A stretch of 57,079 bases of DNA from Burkholderiales bacterium (GCA_020852555.1 JADZAQ010000180.1:1-57079); one strand, 5' to 3'; positions 8,452 to 17,940 are shown, counted from the first letter of the stretch. Numbers and translations are program-made. Notes: generated by a model not told the origin, from the letters alone.

Positions 8452-10107
8452 GTGACACGCGAAGCGATGGAATACGACGTGGTGATCGTGGGTGGGGGTC
8501 CCGCCGGACTCGCCGCCGCGATTCGCCTGAAGCAGCTCGCGACCCGCGACCAGCGCGAGGTCTCGGTGTGTGTCCTCGAGAAGGGCTCGGAGGTCGGCGC
8601 GCACATCCTGTCCGGTGCGGTCGTCGACCCCGTGGCGCTCAACGAGCTCCTGCCCGACTGGAAGGCGCAGGGCGCCCCGCTCGAGACCGCGGTCACCGAC
8701 GATGCGTTCCTGATCCTCACCGCCGAACGCGCGCACCGCATCCCGCACTGGCTGCTGCCGCCGCTCATGAGCAATGCCGGCAACTACGTCGTGAGCCTGG
8801 GCAACGTCTGCCGTTGGCTTGCGCAGCAGGCGGAGGCGCTCGGCGTCGAGATCTATCCGGGCTTCCCGGCCGCCGAGGTCCTCTACGACGAGCAGGGCGC
8901 CGTGCGCGGGGTCGCCACCGGCGACATGGGGGTGGCGCGCGACGGCTCGCACAAAGCCGACTACCAGCCCGGCATGGAACTGCACGCCAAGTACACGCTC
9001 TTCGCCGAGGGCTGCCGCGGTTCGCTGTCGCAGGACCTCATGCAGCGGTTCAATCTGCGCGACGGGGTCGATCCGCAGAAATTCGGCATCGGCATCAAGG
9101 AACTGTGGGAAGTCGCGCCCGACCGGCACCATCCGGGCCGCGTCATGCACAGCCAGGGCTGGCCGCTCGATTCGCGCACCGGTGGCGGCAGCTTCGTCTA
9201 TCACTTCGGCGAGCGCCTCGTCGCGGTCGGCTTCGTGGTGCACCTCAACTACGAGAACCCGTACCTGTCGCCTTACGACGAATTCCAGCGCTTCAAGATG
9301 CACCCGGCGATCCGTCCGACCTTCGAGGGCGGCAAGCGCCTCGCCTACGGCGCGCGGGCGATCAACGAGGGCGGCCTGCAATCGGTGCCCAGACTCGCCT
9401 TCCCCGGCGGCGCGCTCATCGGCTGTGCGGCCGGCTTCGTCAACCTGCCGCGCATCAAGGGCAGCCACAATGCGATGAAGGTCGGCATGCTCGCGGCGGA
9501 ATCCGCCTTTGCGGCACTGGGCGCCGGTCGCGCGCACGACCAACTCGCGGACCTCGACGGCGCCTGGCGCAAGTCGTGGGTCTATGCCGACCTGTACAAG
9601 GTGCGCAACGTCAAACCGGGGCTCAAGTGGGGCATGTGGGCGGGCACCGCGCACGGCGGCCTGCACATGTGGCTCAACGACCTCGGCCTGGGTGCGTTGG
9701 TGCCGTGGACGCTGCGCCACGACAAGCCGGACCACGCCTCGCTGCGCCCGGCGCGCGAGGCCACCCCGATCGCCTATCCCAAGTACGACGGCGTGGTGAG
9801 CTTCGACAAGCTCTCGTCGGTGTTCCTCTCGAACACCAACCACGAGGAAGATCAGCCGATCCATCTGCGGCTGCGCGATCCGGCGATCCCGGTGGCGGTA
9901 AACCTCGCCGAGTACGCCGGCCCCGAGGCGCGCTACTGCCCGGCCGGCGTGTACGAGTTCGTCGATGCCGACGGCGGCGGCAAGCGATTGCAGATCAACG
10001 CGCAGAACTGCGTGCACTGCAAGACCTGCGACATCAAGGACCCGCGGCAGAACATCAAGTGGGTCACCCCCGAGGGTGGCGGCGGTCCGAACTACACGTC
10101 GATGTAG
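8452..10107 (+). CDS. electron transfer flavoprotein-ubiquinone oxidoreductase
   Basis: 551-residue membrane-associated iron-sulfur flavoprotein passing electrons from reduced ETF to ubiquinone. The N-terminal FAD-binding Rossmann motif is VVIVGGGPAGLAAAI. The ubiquinone/FAD region includes HILSGAVVDPVALNELLPDW, and the C-terminal 4Fe-4S site is formed by RYCPAG plus NCVHCKTCDIKDP. Length equals the family norm. GTG 8452 is given; ATG 8467 (MEYDVVIVGG) is an equally credible start. Functional partners EtfA, EtfB and an acyl-CoA dehydrogenase are encoded about 4-7 kb away in the opposite direction. Confidence 0.96.
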   Translation: MTREAMEYDVVIVGGGPAGLAAAIRLKQLATRDQREVSVCVLEKGSEVGAHILSGAVVDPVALNELLPDWKAQGAPLETAVTDDAFLILTAERAHRIPHWLLPPLMSNAGNYVVSLGNVCRWLAQQAEALGVEIYPGFPAAEVLYDEQGAVRGVATGDMGVARDGSHKADYQPGMELHAKYTLFAEGCRGSLSQDLMQRFNLRDGVDPQKFGIGIKELWEVAPDRHHPGRVMHSQGWPLDSRTGGGSFVYHFGERLVAVGFVVHLNYENPYLSPYDEFQRFKMHPAIRPTFEGGKRLAYGARAINEGGLQSVPRLAFPGGALIGCAAGFVNLPRIKGSHNAMKVGMLAAESAFAALGAGRAHDQLADLDGAWRKSWVYADLYKVRNVKPGLKWGMWAGTAHGGLHMWLNDLGLGALVPWTLRHDKPDHASLRPAREATPIAYPKYDGVVSFDKLSSVFLSNTNHEEDQPIHLRLRDPAIPVAVNLAEYAGPEARYCPAGVYEFVDADGGGKRLQINAQNCVHCKTCDIKDPRQNIKWVTPEGGGGPNYTSM

Positions 10108-10114
10108 CGTCGCG

Positions 10115-11029
10115 CTACGCGGGCCACAGGCACGCGGCGCCCCGTACGCCGCTGGAGTCGCCGTGTGCGTTGCGCACGAGGCGCGTCGTCACGTGATCGG
10201 AGAATATCCACCGCCCCCAGGTCTCGGGCACGCGCGTGTACAGCGAGTCCGCATTGGACATCCCGCCACCCAGCACGATCACGTCGGGGTCGAGGATGTT
10301 GATCACGTGTGCCAGCGCGCGCGCCAACCGCTCCTCGTAGCGAGCGAGTGCGGCACCGGCAGCGACGTCGCCGGCCGCGGCCCGCGCGACGACCGCCTGC
10401 GCCGCCATCGGTTGCCGCGTCGCCTGACCATGGTCGAATTCCAGCGCCGGACCGGAGAGCCACGTCTCGATGCACCCGGCGCGGCCGCAGTAGCACGGGC
10501 GGCCCGGCCGCTCGTCGTCCCGGGGCCACGGCAGCGGATTGTGACCCCATTCGCCGGCGATGCCGTTGCAGCCGGCGAGCATCGATCCGTGGACGACGAT
10601 GCCGGCACCGACCCCCGTGCCGAGGATCACGCCGAACACGACCGCGTGGCCGGCACCCGCACCGTCGGCAGCCTCGGACATCGCAAAGCAATTGGCGTCG
10701 TTGGCGATGCGCACCTCGCGACGCAACAGTGCCTGCAGATCGTCGACGATCGGCTCGCCGTTCAGGCACACCGAGTTCGAGTTGCGCAGGCGCCTCGTCT
10801 GCGGCGAGAGCGAGCCCGGGGTGCCGATGCCGGCGGTACACGACCCCGGGGTCACGCCGAGTGCCGCTTCGGCGTCGGCGACGAGCGCCGCGATGGCCCG
10901 CAACGTGCCGCGGTAATCGCCGCGCGGCGTGGCGACCCGCTGCCGCCATGCGCAATGGCCGTCGGCGGCGAGCGCCACGATCTCGATCTTGGTGCCGCCC
11001 AGATCGATGCCCAGTCGATAGCGCCGCAT
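10115..11029 (-). CDS. ROK family sugar kinase (fructokinase-like)
   Basis: 304-residue ROK kinase phosphorylating a hexose such as fructose or glucose. Visible features: the ATP-binding LGIDLGGTKIEIVAL at the N-terminus, GIGTPGSLS, catalytic NDANCFAMSEA, and the ROK zinc site GEWGHNPLPWP followed by CYCGRAGCIETWLSGPAL. ATG 11029 gives MRRYRLGIDLGG; longer frames lack matches. The gene is convergent with ETF-QO, stops 7 bp apart. It has no sugar transporter beside it. Sugar specificity is inferred from similarity to Mak/fructokinase and is not certain. Confidence 0.88.
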   Translation of the reverse strand: MRRYRLGIDLGGTKIEIVALAADGHCAWRQRVATPRGDYRGTLRAIAALVADAEAALGVTPGSCTAGIGTPGSLSPQTRRLRNSNSVCLNGEPIVDDLQALLRREVRIANDANCFAMSEAADGAGAGHAVVFGVILGTGVGAGIVVHGSMLAGCNGIAGEWGHNPLPWPRDDERPGRPCYCGRAGCIETWLSGPALEFDHGQATRQPMAAQAVVARAAAGDVAAGAALARYEERLARALAHVINILDPDVIVLGGGMSNADSLYTRVPETWGRWIFSDHVTTRLVRNAHGDSSGVRGAACLWPA

Positions 11030-11142
11030 GTCCCGTATCCCCGATCGATCCTGTCCTGGCGATATCCCGAGTGTACAAAGCCCGCGTTGGCGCGCACCAC
11101 GATCGCGACACATGGGCACGCAGCGGCGCCCGAGGCGACCCG

Positions 11143-13101
11143 GTGAGCGCATCCGCCCGGCAGCACGGCGCTCGGCTCCCCGGCGCACCGCCGCGCGCGG
11201 ATGGTGCTCGCCGCACCCGGCAACGCTTCGTCATTGCCTGGCTCGCGGTCGGCGCGGTGGGCTTCCTGCTGGCGAGCGGCGCCGTTGCGCAACCCGGCCT
11301 GGGTCTGGGCGCCTGGCTCGTGGTGGCGAGCCTCGCGGCGCTTGTCGCAGCCGGCCTCGCCGCCCGCGGTACATTCCAGGGCGATCTCTTCGTCACCGGT
11401 AGCCTGGTGACGATCGGCGGCCTCGTCGCCTTGTTCACGCTCTTTCCCGTCACCAAGGTCCTGCTCGCCGCGTTCACCGCTCACGACGGAACCTTCGCGC
11501 CGAGCGCTTTCGCCGAACGCGCCGGACTGGCCCGGGTATGGAGCCTCGGCTGCGTCGGCGGTGCGGCGCGTTGCGGCGTCGCCTGGAATACGCTCGCGCT
11601 CGCCACTCTCACCGCCACCGCCTGCACGTTGCTGGGATTGGCATTCGCGCTCGTCCTGACCCGCACCCCGCTCCGGCACCCGCGTGCGCTGCGCTCGCTC
11701 GCCACGCTCCCCCTCGTCGCACCGCCGTTCGTCGTCGGCCTCGCGCTCATCCTCGTTTTCGGGCGCTCCGGATTCGTCAACCAGGTCCTGGCGTGGGCAC
11801 TCGGCATCGAGCCTTCGCGCTGGATCTACGGGATGCCGGGGATCCTCGTCGCGCAGGTCTTCGCCTTCACGCCGATCGCCTTCCTCATCCTCGTCGGCGT
11901 CGTCGACGGGGTGTCGCCGACCCTCGAGGAAGCCGCACAGACGCTGCGCGCCGACCGCTGGCACACGTTCCGCGACGTGTCGCTGCCGCTCATGGCCCCC
12001 GGCCTCGCCAATGCCTTCCTGGTGAGCTTCATCGAGTCGCTGGCCGACTTCGGCAACCCGATCCTGCTCGGGGGCGACTTCGGCGTCCTCGCCACCGAGA
12101 TCTACTTCTCGGTGGTCGGCGCGCAACTCGATGCGGGTCGTGCCGCCGCGCTGGGAATCGTCCTCGTGGGCTTCGCGCTGGCCGCCTTCATCGGCCAGCG
12201 CGCGGCTCTCGCCGGCACCGCGTACAGCACGCTTACCGGGCGCAGCGAGGCGAGCCGCCCGGCACCGCTGCCGACGGGAGTGCGCCGCGCCTGCCATGCG
12301 TTGGTCTGGCCCTGGGCGCTCGTCACGCTGCTCCTCTACGCGCTGGTGCTCACCGGCGGCTTCGCCGAGAATTGGGGACGCGACTACACGCCAACGCTGC
12401 GCCACTACGCGCGAGCGTTCGGCATCGAGTGGGGGCCGCACGGGCTGCTATGGGCCGGTACGGCGTGGCACTCGCTTGCGACGACCGTATCGCTGTCGGC
12501 GATCGGCGCCCCGCTCACCGCGGCACTGGGCATCCTGACCGCGTACCTCCTGACCCGACAGCGCTTCATCGGGCGCGCCGCCTTCGAGTTCGCGACCTTG
12601 CTGTCGTTTGCCATCCCCGGTACCGTGATCGGCGTGGCGTACCTGCTCGCCTTCAACACGCCCCCCGTGGAGATCACCGGCACCGCGCTGATCCTCGTGG
12701 CGTGCAACGTCTTTCGCAGCCTTCCGGTGGGCGTGCGCGCCGGCATGGCGGCGATGAGCCAGATCGACCGCGGTCTCGACGAGGCCTCGGCCACCCTCGG
12801 CGCAGGCACCGGCACGACCGTGCGCCGGGTGCTCGTGCCGCTGCTCCGGCCGGCGGTCGTCGCCGCGCTCGTCTACGCGTTCGTGCGCTCGATGACCACG
12901 CTGTCGGCGGTGATCTTCCTCGTCTCCGCGCAGCATCCATGGGCGACGACGTACATCGTCGATCGCGCGACCAATGGCGATTACGGCATCGCCATCGCGT
13001 ACAGCTCGGTGCTCATCGTCGTCACGCTGGTGGTGATCGCCGCGATACGCGCGCTGGTCGGCGAACGGCGCTGGCTCACCCGAAGCGTGTCCCAGCGATG
13101 A
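11143..13101 (+). CDS. iron-type ABC transporter permease, fused two-domain (FbpB/AfuB-like)
   Basis: 652-residue inner-membrane permease with two binding-protein-dependent transport domains in one chain, the form used by Fe(III) transporters such as FbpB/AfuB. Each half carries an EAA loop: EEAAQTLRADRWHTFRDVSL in the first and DEASATLGAGTGTTVRRVL in the second. About twelve hydrophobic segments are visible. GTG 11143 is chosen with GAGGCG upstream; no in-frame ATG is near the first membrane segment. No ATPase or substrate-binding protein is adjacent, so partners must be encoded elsewhere. The TGA overlaps the ATG of the following unknown gene, so the two are coupled. Iron specificity is inferred from the fused architecture only. 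Confidence 0.85.
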   Translation: MSASARQHGARLPGAPPRADGARRTRQRFVIAWLAVGAVGFLLASGAVAQPGLGLGAWLVVASLAALVAAGLAARGTFQGDLFVTGSLVTIGGLVALFTLFPVTKVLLAAFTAHDGTFAPSAFAERAGLARVWSLGCVGGAARCGVAWNTLALATLTATACTLLGLAFALVLTRTPLRHPRALRSLATLPLVAPPFVVGLALILVFGRSGFVNQVLAWALGIEPSRWIYGMPGILVAQVFAFTPIAFLILVGVVDGVSPTLEEAAQTLRADRWHTFRDVSLPLMAPGLANAFLVSFIESLADFGNPILLGGDFGVLATEIYFSVVGAQLDAGRAAALGIVLVGFALAAFIGQRAALAGTAYSTLTGRSEASRPAPLPTGVRRACHALVWPWALVTLLLYALVLTGGFAENWGRDYTPTLRHYARAFGIEWGPHGLLWAGTAWHSLATTVSLSAIGAPLTAALGILTAYLLTRQRFIGRAAFEFATLLSFAIPGTVIGVAYLLAFNTPPVEITGTALILVACNVFRSLPVGVRAGMAAMSQIDRGLDEASATLGAGTGTTVRRVLVPLLRPAVVAALVYAFVRSMTTLSAVIFLVSAQHPWATTYIVDRATNGDYGIAIAYSSVLIVVTLVVIAAIRALVGERRWLTRSVSQR

Positions 13102-13703
13102 ACCGCGTCGTCCTCGCGATCGTCGCCGTCTCGCTATGGGGTGCGTGGAACTGGTGGCACAACGAGCGTGCGGAACATCTTCCTCCCGGGATCGTCGCGG
13201 CCGCGGATCCCGCGCAGACGAATCTCGTCGATGCACCGCCGCGCTTCGAGGTCAAGGGATACACGCTGCTGGGTCGTGCGCGCTACGACCTCGAGGCGCG
13301 CATCCTGCGCAAGGAGATCTACCGGGTCGACGGCGGCGCCACCCTCGCGCCGGTCGACCTCGGTGTGGGCTGGGGTCCGATGTCCGACACGACGGTCGTC
13401 GACCAGCTCGAATTCAGCCAGATGGGGCGCTTCTTCTACTGGCGCCCGCGCGACTGGCGGACATTCCCGCTGTCCCCGGCCGAAACCGCGGCGCACGCCG
13501 CGCAGATCCACGCGATCCCGGCCAGCGCCGAGATCGAGTCGCGCCTGCGCCGCCTGCGTCCGGGACAGGTGGTGCGGCTGGCGGGCTATCTCGTCGACGT
13601 GCGCGGCAACGACGGCTTCGTCTGGAACACGTCGCTGCGCCGCGACGACACCGGTGACGGCGCCTGCGAGATCATGTGGATCGAGGAACTCGTCGTGCAA
13701 TGA
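13098..13703 (+). CDS. membrane-anchored protein of unknown function coupled to ABC permease
   Basis: 201 residues, not recognised as a named family. An N-terminal hydrophobic anchor (MNRVVLAIVAVSLWGAWNWW) is followed by a soluble, probably periplasmic, domain containing YTLLGRARYDLEARILRKE, VGWGPMSDTT and FYWRPRDWRTFP. The C-terminal part (GQVVRLAGYLVDVRGNDGFV, then CEIMWIEELVV) has the look of a small beta-rich domain. The ATG overlaps the permease stop (ATGA), so it is translationally coupled and may assist or be assisted by the transporter, but that is inference. Its 3' end is convergent with the acyl-CoA dehydrogenase gene 39 bp away. Confidence 0.8.
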   Translation: MNRVVLAIVAVSLWGAWNWWHNERAEHLPPGIVAAADPAQTNLVDAPPRFEVKGYTLLGRARYDLEARILRKEIYRVDGGATLAPVDLGVGWGPMSDTTVVDQLEFSQMGRFFYWRPRDWRTFPLSPAETAAHAAQIHAIPASAEIESRLRRLRPGQVVRLAGYLVDVRGNDGFVWNTSLRRDDTGDGACEIMWIEELVVQ

Positions 13704-13742
13704 CGCGCTCCCGGCGCGCCGGCGCGAAACGCGCCCGCCGCG

Positions 13743-15545
13743 TCAGAACGCCTCGTCGGCGAGTGCCAGCGCGCTCTCGCCACCGTGCTCGATCGAGTGC
13801 GCGAAGGCGAGCGCCTGCGGCAGCAACGATTCGGCGTAGAAGCGCGCGGTGGTGATTTTCGCGCGCTGGAAGGCCGCGTCGCCCTTGCCGGCCGCGAGCT
13901 CGTCGGCCACCACCAAGGCCGCACGTCCCATCTGCCAGCCGCCGACCGCGAGCCCCCACATCTTGAGATACGCCACCGCGCCGGCGTGCGCCTGTCGCGG
14001 ATCGGCGCCGTACGTACGCACCATCCAGTCGATCGATGCCTTCACCGCCACCATCGTCGCGGTCAACTGCGTACCCATCGCGCGCAACGCGGGTTCGCTG
14101 CGACCCGCGAGCTTGCCGGCGACCTTGTCGATCTCGCCGGCGATCGCGCGCGCCACCGCGCCGCCGTCGCGCGCCGTCTTGCGGCCGATGAGGTCGTTGG
14201 CCTGGATTCCGGTCGTGCCTTCGTAGATGGTGATGATCCGCGCATCGCGCAGGTGCTGTGCGGCGCCGGTCTCCTCGATGAAGCCCATGCCGCCGTGCAC
14301 CTGGATGCCGAGCGAAGCCACTTCCTGACCGGTCTCGGTGGACCACCCCTTCACGATCGGAATCATGAAGTCGGCGAAGGCCTGCGCCTTGGCGCGCGCC
14401 GCCGCGTCCGCATTGCCGCGCGCATTGTCGAGTGCTGCCGCGGTGACGTAGGCCACCGCGCGCATCGCCTCGGTATACGCACGCATCGTCATCAGCATGC
14501 GGCGGACATCCGGGTGCGCGATGATCGTGTTCGGCGGATCGTTCGGGCCGACGCCCACCGCGCGCCCCTGCACGCGTTCGCGCGCATAGGCCACCGCGCG
14601 CTGATAGGCGCGCTCGGCGATGCCCACGCCCTCGAGCCCCACCGAGAAGCGCGCGAGGTTCATCATGATGAACATGTACTCGAGGCCGCGATTCTCCTCG
14701 CCGACGAGGTAGCCGATGGCGCCGCCGTGGTCGCCGTAGGCGAGCACGCAGGTGGGACTCGCGTGGATGCCGAGCTTGTGCTCGATCGAGACGCAGCGCA
14801 CGTCGTTGCGCGCGCCGATCGACCCGTCGGCATTGACCAGGAACTTCGGCACGACGAAGAGCGAGATGCCCTTCACGCCCTCCGGCGCATCGGGCGTGCG
14901 GGCGAGGACGAGGTGGATGATGTTCTCGGTGTAGTCATGCTCGCCGAAGGTGATGAAGATCTTCTGCCCGAAGAGGCGGTAGGTGCCGTCGCCCTGCGGC
15001 ACCGCGCGGGTGCGCACCGCCGCGAGGTCGGAGCCGGCCTGCGGCTCGGTGAGGTTCATGGTCCCGGTCCACTTGCCGGAGACCATGTTGGGAAGATAGG
15101 TGTCCTTCAGCGCCTGCGACCCGCGCAGGCCGATCGCCTCGATGGCCCCCTGCGTCAGCAACGGGCAAAGATCGAAGGCGAGGTTTGCCGAGTGCCACAT
15201 CTCCTCGACGGGACAGGCGACGAGCTGCGGCAAGCCCTGGCCGCCGTAGTGCGGATCCTTGGTGAGCCCGTTCCAGCCGTTGGCGCAGAACTGCTCGTAG
15301 GCGGCCTTGAACCCGGCCGGCGTGCGCACGCGGTCGCCCTCGAGCCACGTCGACCCTTCCCGATCACCGCTCGCGTTGAGCGGGTCGAGGACGTCGGTCG
15401 CGAACTTTCCAGCCTCGTCGAGAATCGCCGCCACGGTATCCGGCGTCGCGTCGCCGAATCCCGGCAGGCTCGCGACCTGCGACAGGCCCGCGAGCTCGTT
15501 CAACACGAAGCGCATGTCGGCCAACGGCGCACGATAGGTGCTCAT
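13743..15545 (-). CDS. acyl-CoA dehydrogenase (DmdC/AcdA-like, about 600 residues)
   Basis: 600-residue FAD enzyme oxidising an acyl-CoA to the enoyl-CoA and passing electrons to ETF. Visible motifs: MNLTEPQAGSDLAAVRTRA (FAD-binding block), GHDYTEN-type loop, LGIQVHGGMGFIEETGAAQH and the catalytic-base region ITIYEGTTGIQANDLIGRK. The extended length and the C-terminal domain fit the larger ACAD group that includes DmdC. Start ATG 15545 has GGAGGAG just upstream. It lies 76 bp after the etfA stop on the same strand, giving the order etfB-etfA-acd, a direct donor-acceptor pairing. Substrate chain length is unknown. Confidence 0.92.
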   Translation of the reverse strand: MSTYRAPLADMRFVLNELAGLSQVASLPGFGDATPDTVAAILDEAGKFATDVLDPLNASGDREGSTWLEGDRVRTPAGFKAAYEQFCANGWNGLTKDPHYGGQGLPQLVACPVEEMWHSANLAFDLCPLLTQGAIEAIGLRGSQALKDTYLPNMVSGKWTGTMNLTEPQAGSDLAAVRTRAVPQGDGTYRLFGQKIFITFGEHDYTENIIHLVLARTPDAPEGVKGISLFVVPKFLVNADGSIGARNDVRCVSIEHKLGIHASPTCVLAYGDHGGAIGYLVGEENRGLEYMFIMMNLARFSVGLEGVGIAERAYQRAVAYARERVQGRAVGVGPNDPPNTIIAHPDVRRMLMTMRAYTEAMRAVAYVTAAALDNARGNADAAARAKAQAFADFMIPIVKGWSTETGQEVASLGIQVHGGMGFIEETGAAQHLRDARIITIYEGTTGIQANDLIGRKTARDGGAVARAIAGEIDKVAGKLAGRSEPALRAMGTQLTATMVAVKASIDWMVRTYGADPRQAHAGAVAYLKMWGLAVGGWQMGRAALVVADELAAGKGDAAFQRAKITTARFYAESLLPQALAFAHSIEHGGESALALADEAF

Positions 15546-15605
15546 GGCGCAATCTCCTCCAAAGGTCGTCAAGCGCGTAGCGTAACGCGACGCGCGTAGA
15601 GCACA

Positions 15606-15621
15606 CGCTCTAAAAAGAGCG
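15606..15621 (-). other. intercistronic stem-loop between etfA and acd
   Basis: CGCTCT-AAAA-AGAGCG forms a perfect 6-bp stem with a 4-base loop that abuts the etfA stop codon. On the transcribed strand the loop reads TTTT and no U-run follows the stem, so it looks more like an mRNA-stabilising or processing hairpin than a terminator. Confidence 0.45.
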
Positions 15622-16554
15622 CTACCCGAGTTCGGCGGTGAGCTGCGGCACGATCTCGAAGAGGTCGCCGACGAGACCGTAGTCGGCGATCGCGAAGATC
15701 GGTGCTTCCGGGTCCTTGTTGATCGCGACGATCACCTTGCTGTCCTTCATCCCGGCGAGGTGCTGGATCGCACCCGAAATGCCCACCGCGATGTACAAGT
15801 CGGGCGCCACGATCTTGCCGGTCTGCCCGACCTGATAGTCGTTGGGCACGTACCCCGCGTCGACCGCCGCCCGCGAGGCGCCGATCGCCGCATTGAGCTT
15901 GTCGGCCAGCGTTTCGAGCAGCTTGAAATTCTCGCCGTTGCCCATGCCGCGTCCGCCGGACACCACGACACGCGCGCTGGTGAGCTCGGGACGCTCCGAC
16001 TTCGTGAGCTCCTGTCCCGTGACCTTCGACGCCCCGCTGTCGGGTGCCGCGGCGACCGTCTCGATCGGCGCGCTGCCGCCGCCGGCCACCGCATCGAACG
16101 CGGTGGTGCGCACGGTGACGACCTTCAGGGAATCCTTCGACTGCACGGTGGCGAAGGCGTTGCCCGCGTAGATCGGTCGCACGAAGGTATCGGGCGACTC
16201 GATCGCCGTGATCTCGCTGACCTGCGCGACGTCGAGTTTGGCTGCGATGCGCGGTGCGACGCTCTTGCCGAAGCCGGTCGCCGCGATGACGACGTGCGTG
16301 TAGGCACCGGGCAGCAGCGACAGCGCCGTCGCCGCCGCGTTCTCGGCAGTGGGGGATGCGAGGTACGGCGCATCGGCCAGGAGGACCTTGGCCACCCCGG
16401 CGAGGGCTGCCGCCTGCGCCGCCGCGGCCTGCGCCCCGCCGCCCGCCACCAGCACGTGGATGTCGCCACCGAGCTTGACTGCCGCACCCACCGCATGCGC
16501 GGTAGCCGACTTCAACGTGGCGTTGTCGTGTTCTGCAAGGACCAGTATCGACAT
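15622..16554 (-). CDS. etfA: electron transfer flavoprotein alpha subunit
   Basis: 310-residue alpha subunit carrying the FAD of the ETF heterodimer. The C-terminal FAD domain is evident: [20 protein letters not shown], then [24 protein letters not shown] (written in two blocks) and [20 protein letters not shown]. The N-terminal domain begins [18 protein letters not shown]. It starts 12 bp after the etfB stop. Product pairs with EtfB and delivers electrons to the ETF-QO encoded upstream in the window. Confidence 0.97.
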   Translation of the reverse strand: MSILVLAEHDNATLKSATAHAVGAAVKLGGDIHVLVAGGGAQAAAAQAAALAGVAKVLLADAPYLASPTAENAAATALSLLPGAYTHVVIAATGFGKSVAPRIAAKLDVAQVSEITAIESPDTFVRPIYAGNAFATVQSKDSLKVVTVRTTAFDAVAGGGSAPIETVAAAPDSGASKVTGQELTKSERPELTSARVVVSGGRGMGNGENFKLLETLADKLNAAIGASRAAVDAGYVPNDYQVGQTGKIVAPDLYIAVGISGAIQHLAGMKDSKVIVAINKDPEAPIFAIADYGLVGDLFEIVPQLTAELG

Positions 16555-16566
16555 GGCGGCGCGACC

Positions 16567-17319
16567 TCAGGCAATGACTTTGGCTTCGGTCCGCAGCTTG
16601 GCGACCAGTTCTTTCACGTCGGCCACCTTACCGCCGCCCTTGCGCTTGGCGGGTTCGGTGACCTTCAGCGTGACGAGCCGGGGCGTGACGTCGACCCCGA
16701 GGGTGGCGGGAGTGGTCGTGGCGAGCGGCTTCTTCTTCGCCTTCATGATGTTCGGCAGCGTCGCGTAGCGCGGCTCGTTGAGGCGCAAGTCGGTGGTGAC
16801 GACCGCCGGCAGCTTGACCTCGACCGTCTCCAGTCCGCCGTCGACCTCGCGCTTGACCGTCGCCCGCCCGTCGCCGACGTCGACCTTGGAGGCGAACGTC
16901 GCCTGCGGCCAGCCGAGCAGCGCCGCCAGCATCTGCCCGGTCTGGTTGGCGTCGTCGTCGATCGCCTGCTTGCCGAGGATGACGAGGCCGGGTTGCTCCT
17001 GGGCGACGATCGCCTGCAGGAGCTTCGCCACCGCGAGCGGTTGCAACTCGACGTCGGTCTCCACCAGCGTCGCCCGGTCGGCGCCCAGCGCCAGCGCGGT
17101 GCGCAGCGTCTCCTGGCACGCCGCAATCCCGCAGGAAACTGCGACAATCTCGGTCGCGACACCTTTCTCCTTCAACCGTACCGCCTCCTCGACCGCGATC
17201 TCGTCGAAGGGGTTCATCGACATCTTGACGTTGGCGGTATCGACGCCGGTACCATCCGGCTTGACGCGGACCTTGACGTTGAAGTCGACGACCCGCTTGA
17301 TGGGAACCAGAATTTTCAT
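16567..17319 (-). CDS. etfB: electron transfer flavoprotein beta subunit
   Basis: 250-residue beta subunit of ETF, the structural AMP-binding partner of EtfA. It begins [20 protein letters not shown] and contains [19 protein letters not shown], the ETF-beta signature region ([19 protein letters not shown]) and the recognition-loop portion [17 protein letters not shown] that docks acyl-CoA dehydrogenases. First gene of the etfB-etfA-acd run. A TATAAT sits at 17361-17366 on this strand, leaving a leader of roughly 35 bases. Confidence 0.97.
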   Translation of the reverse strand: MKILVPIKRVVDFNVKVRVKPDGTGVDTANVKMSMNPFDEIAVEEAVRLKEKGVATEIVAVSCGIAACQETLRTALALGADRATLVETDVELQPLAVAKLLQAIVAQEQPGLVILGKQAIDDDANQTGQMLAALLGWPQATFASKVDVGDGRATVKREVDGGLETVEVKLPAVVTTDLRLNEPRYATLPNIMKAKKKPLATTTPATLGVDVTPRLVTLKVTEPAKRKGGGKVADVKELVAKLRTEAKVIA

Positions 17320-17360
17320 GGAAGAATTCGACGGGGAAGAAAGTTTGCGGAGCCCCGCGG

Positions 17361-17366
17361 ATTATA
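17361..17366 (-). promoter_or_regulatory. -10 box for etfB-etfA-acd
   Basis: ATTATA on the plus strand is TATAAT on the transcribed strand, about 42 bases upstream of the etfB ATG, in the 110-base gap shared with the divergent FabZ-like gene. No clear -35 box is seen. Confidence 0.5.
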
Positions 17367-17429
17367 GCGCCGCGACCGAAACCGCCGTCGTGTCGGTGCT
17401 CCAGGCCGACGCCCAACCGAGGATCGGAA

Positions 17430-17906
17430 TTGCCATTGTCACCTGACGCCACGCTCATCGAGCACTCGAACATCGGGGAGATCCTGCAGCACATTCCCCA
17501 TCGCTACCCGTTCCTGCTCATCGACCACGTCGTCGCCTGCGAGCCGCACCGCTTCGTCCGCGTCGCCAAGAACGTGACGCGAACCGAGTGGTTCCTCGCC
17601 GGTCGCAGCCCCGCCGTCATGCCGCCGTTGCTCGTCGTGGAAGCACTCGCGCAGGCGGCCGGCGTGCTGTGCCATTACTCGGGCATGATGAGCCGGATCG
17701 GGAAGTCCATCATCTTCTTCGCCGCCATCGAACACGGCACCTTCGGCCGCGATGTCGCAGCCGGTGAACGCCTCGATCTCGTCTGCACGCTCAACCAGGC
17801 GCGACGCGGCGTCGCCAAGCTCTCGGCGGCGGCCACCGTCGACGGCGCCACCGTCGTGGAGGCGCAGCTGACCGCGGTCGTGCGGGACATCGACCGCGCA
17901 CCGTGA
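17430..17906 (+). CDS. FabZ-like hotdog dehydratase-family protein lacking the usual catalytic His
   Basis: 158-residue hotdog protein resembling 3-hydroxyacyl-ACP dehydratase FabZ: IPHRYPFLLIDHVV near the start and MPPLLVVEALAQAAGVL at about residues 64-80 align with the FabZ core, including the active-site Glu. In FabZ the preceding segment reads GHFPG; here the equivalent reads AGRSPAV, so the catalytic His appears to be Arg. It may bind acyl-ACP without dehydrating it, or act differently. The only suitable starts are TTG 17430 or TTG 17436, with GAGGATCGG upstream. Divergent from etfB and convergent with a methyltransferase gene. Confidence 0.8.
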   Translation: MPLSPDATLIEHSNIGEILQHIPHRYPFLLIDHVVACEPHRFVRVAKNVTRTEWFLAGRSPAVMPPLLVVEALAQAAGVLCHYSGMMSRIGKSIIFFAAIEHGTFGRDVAAGERLDLVCTLNQARRGVAKLSAAATVDGATVVEAQLTAVVRDIDRAP

Positions 17907-17940
17907 CGGCATGGCGCAGGCGTCGTGCGGAGGAACGGCG

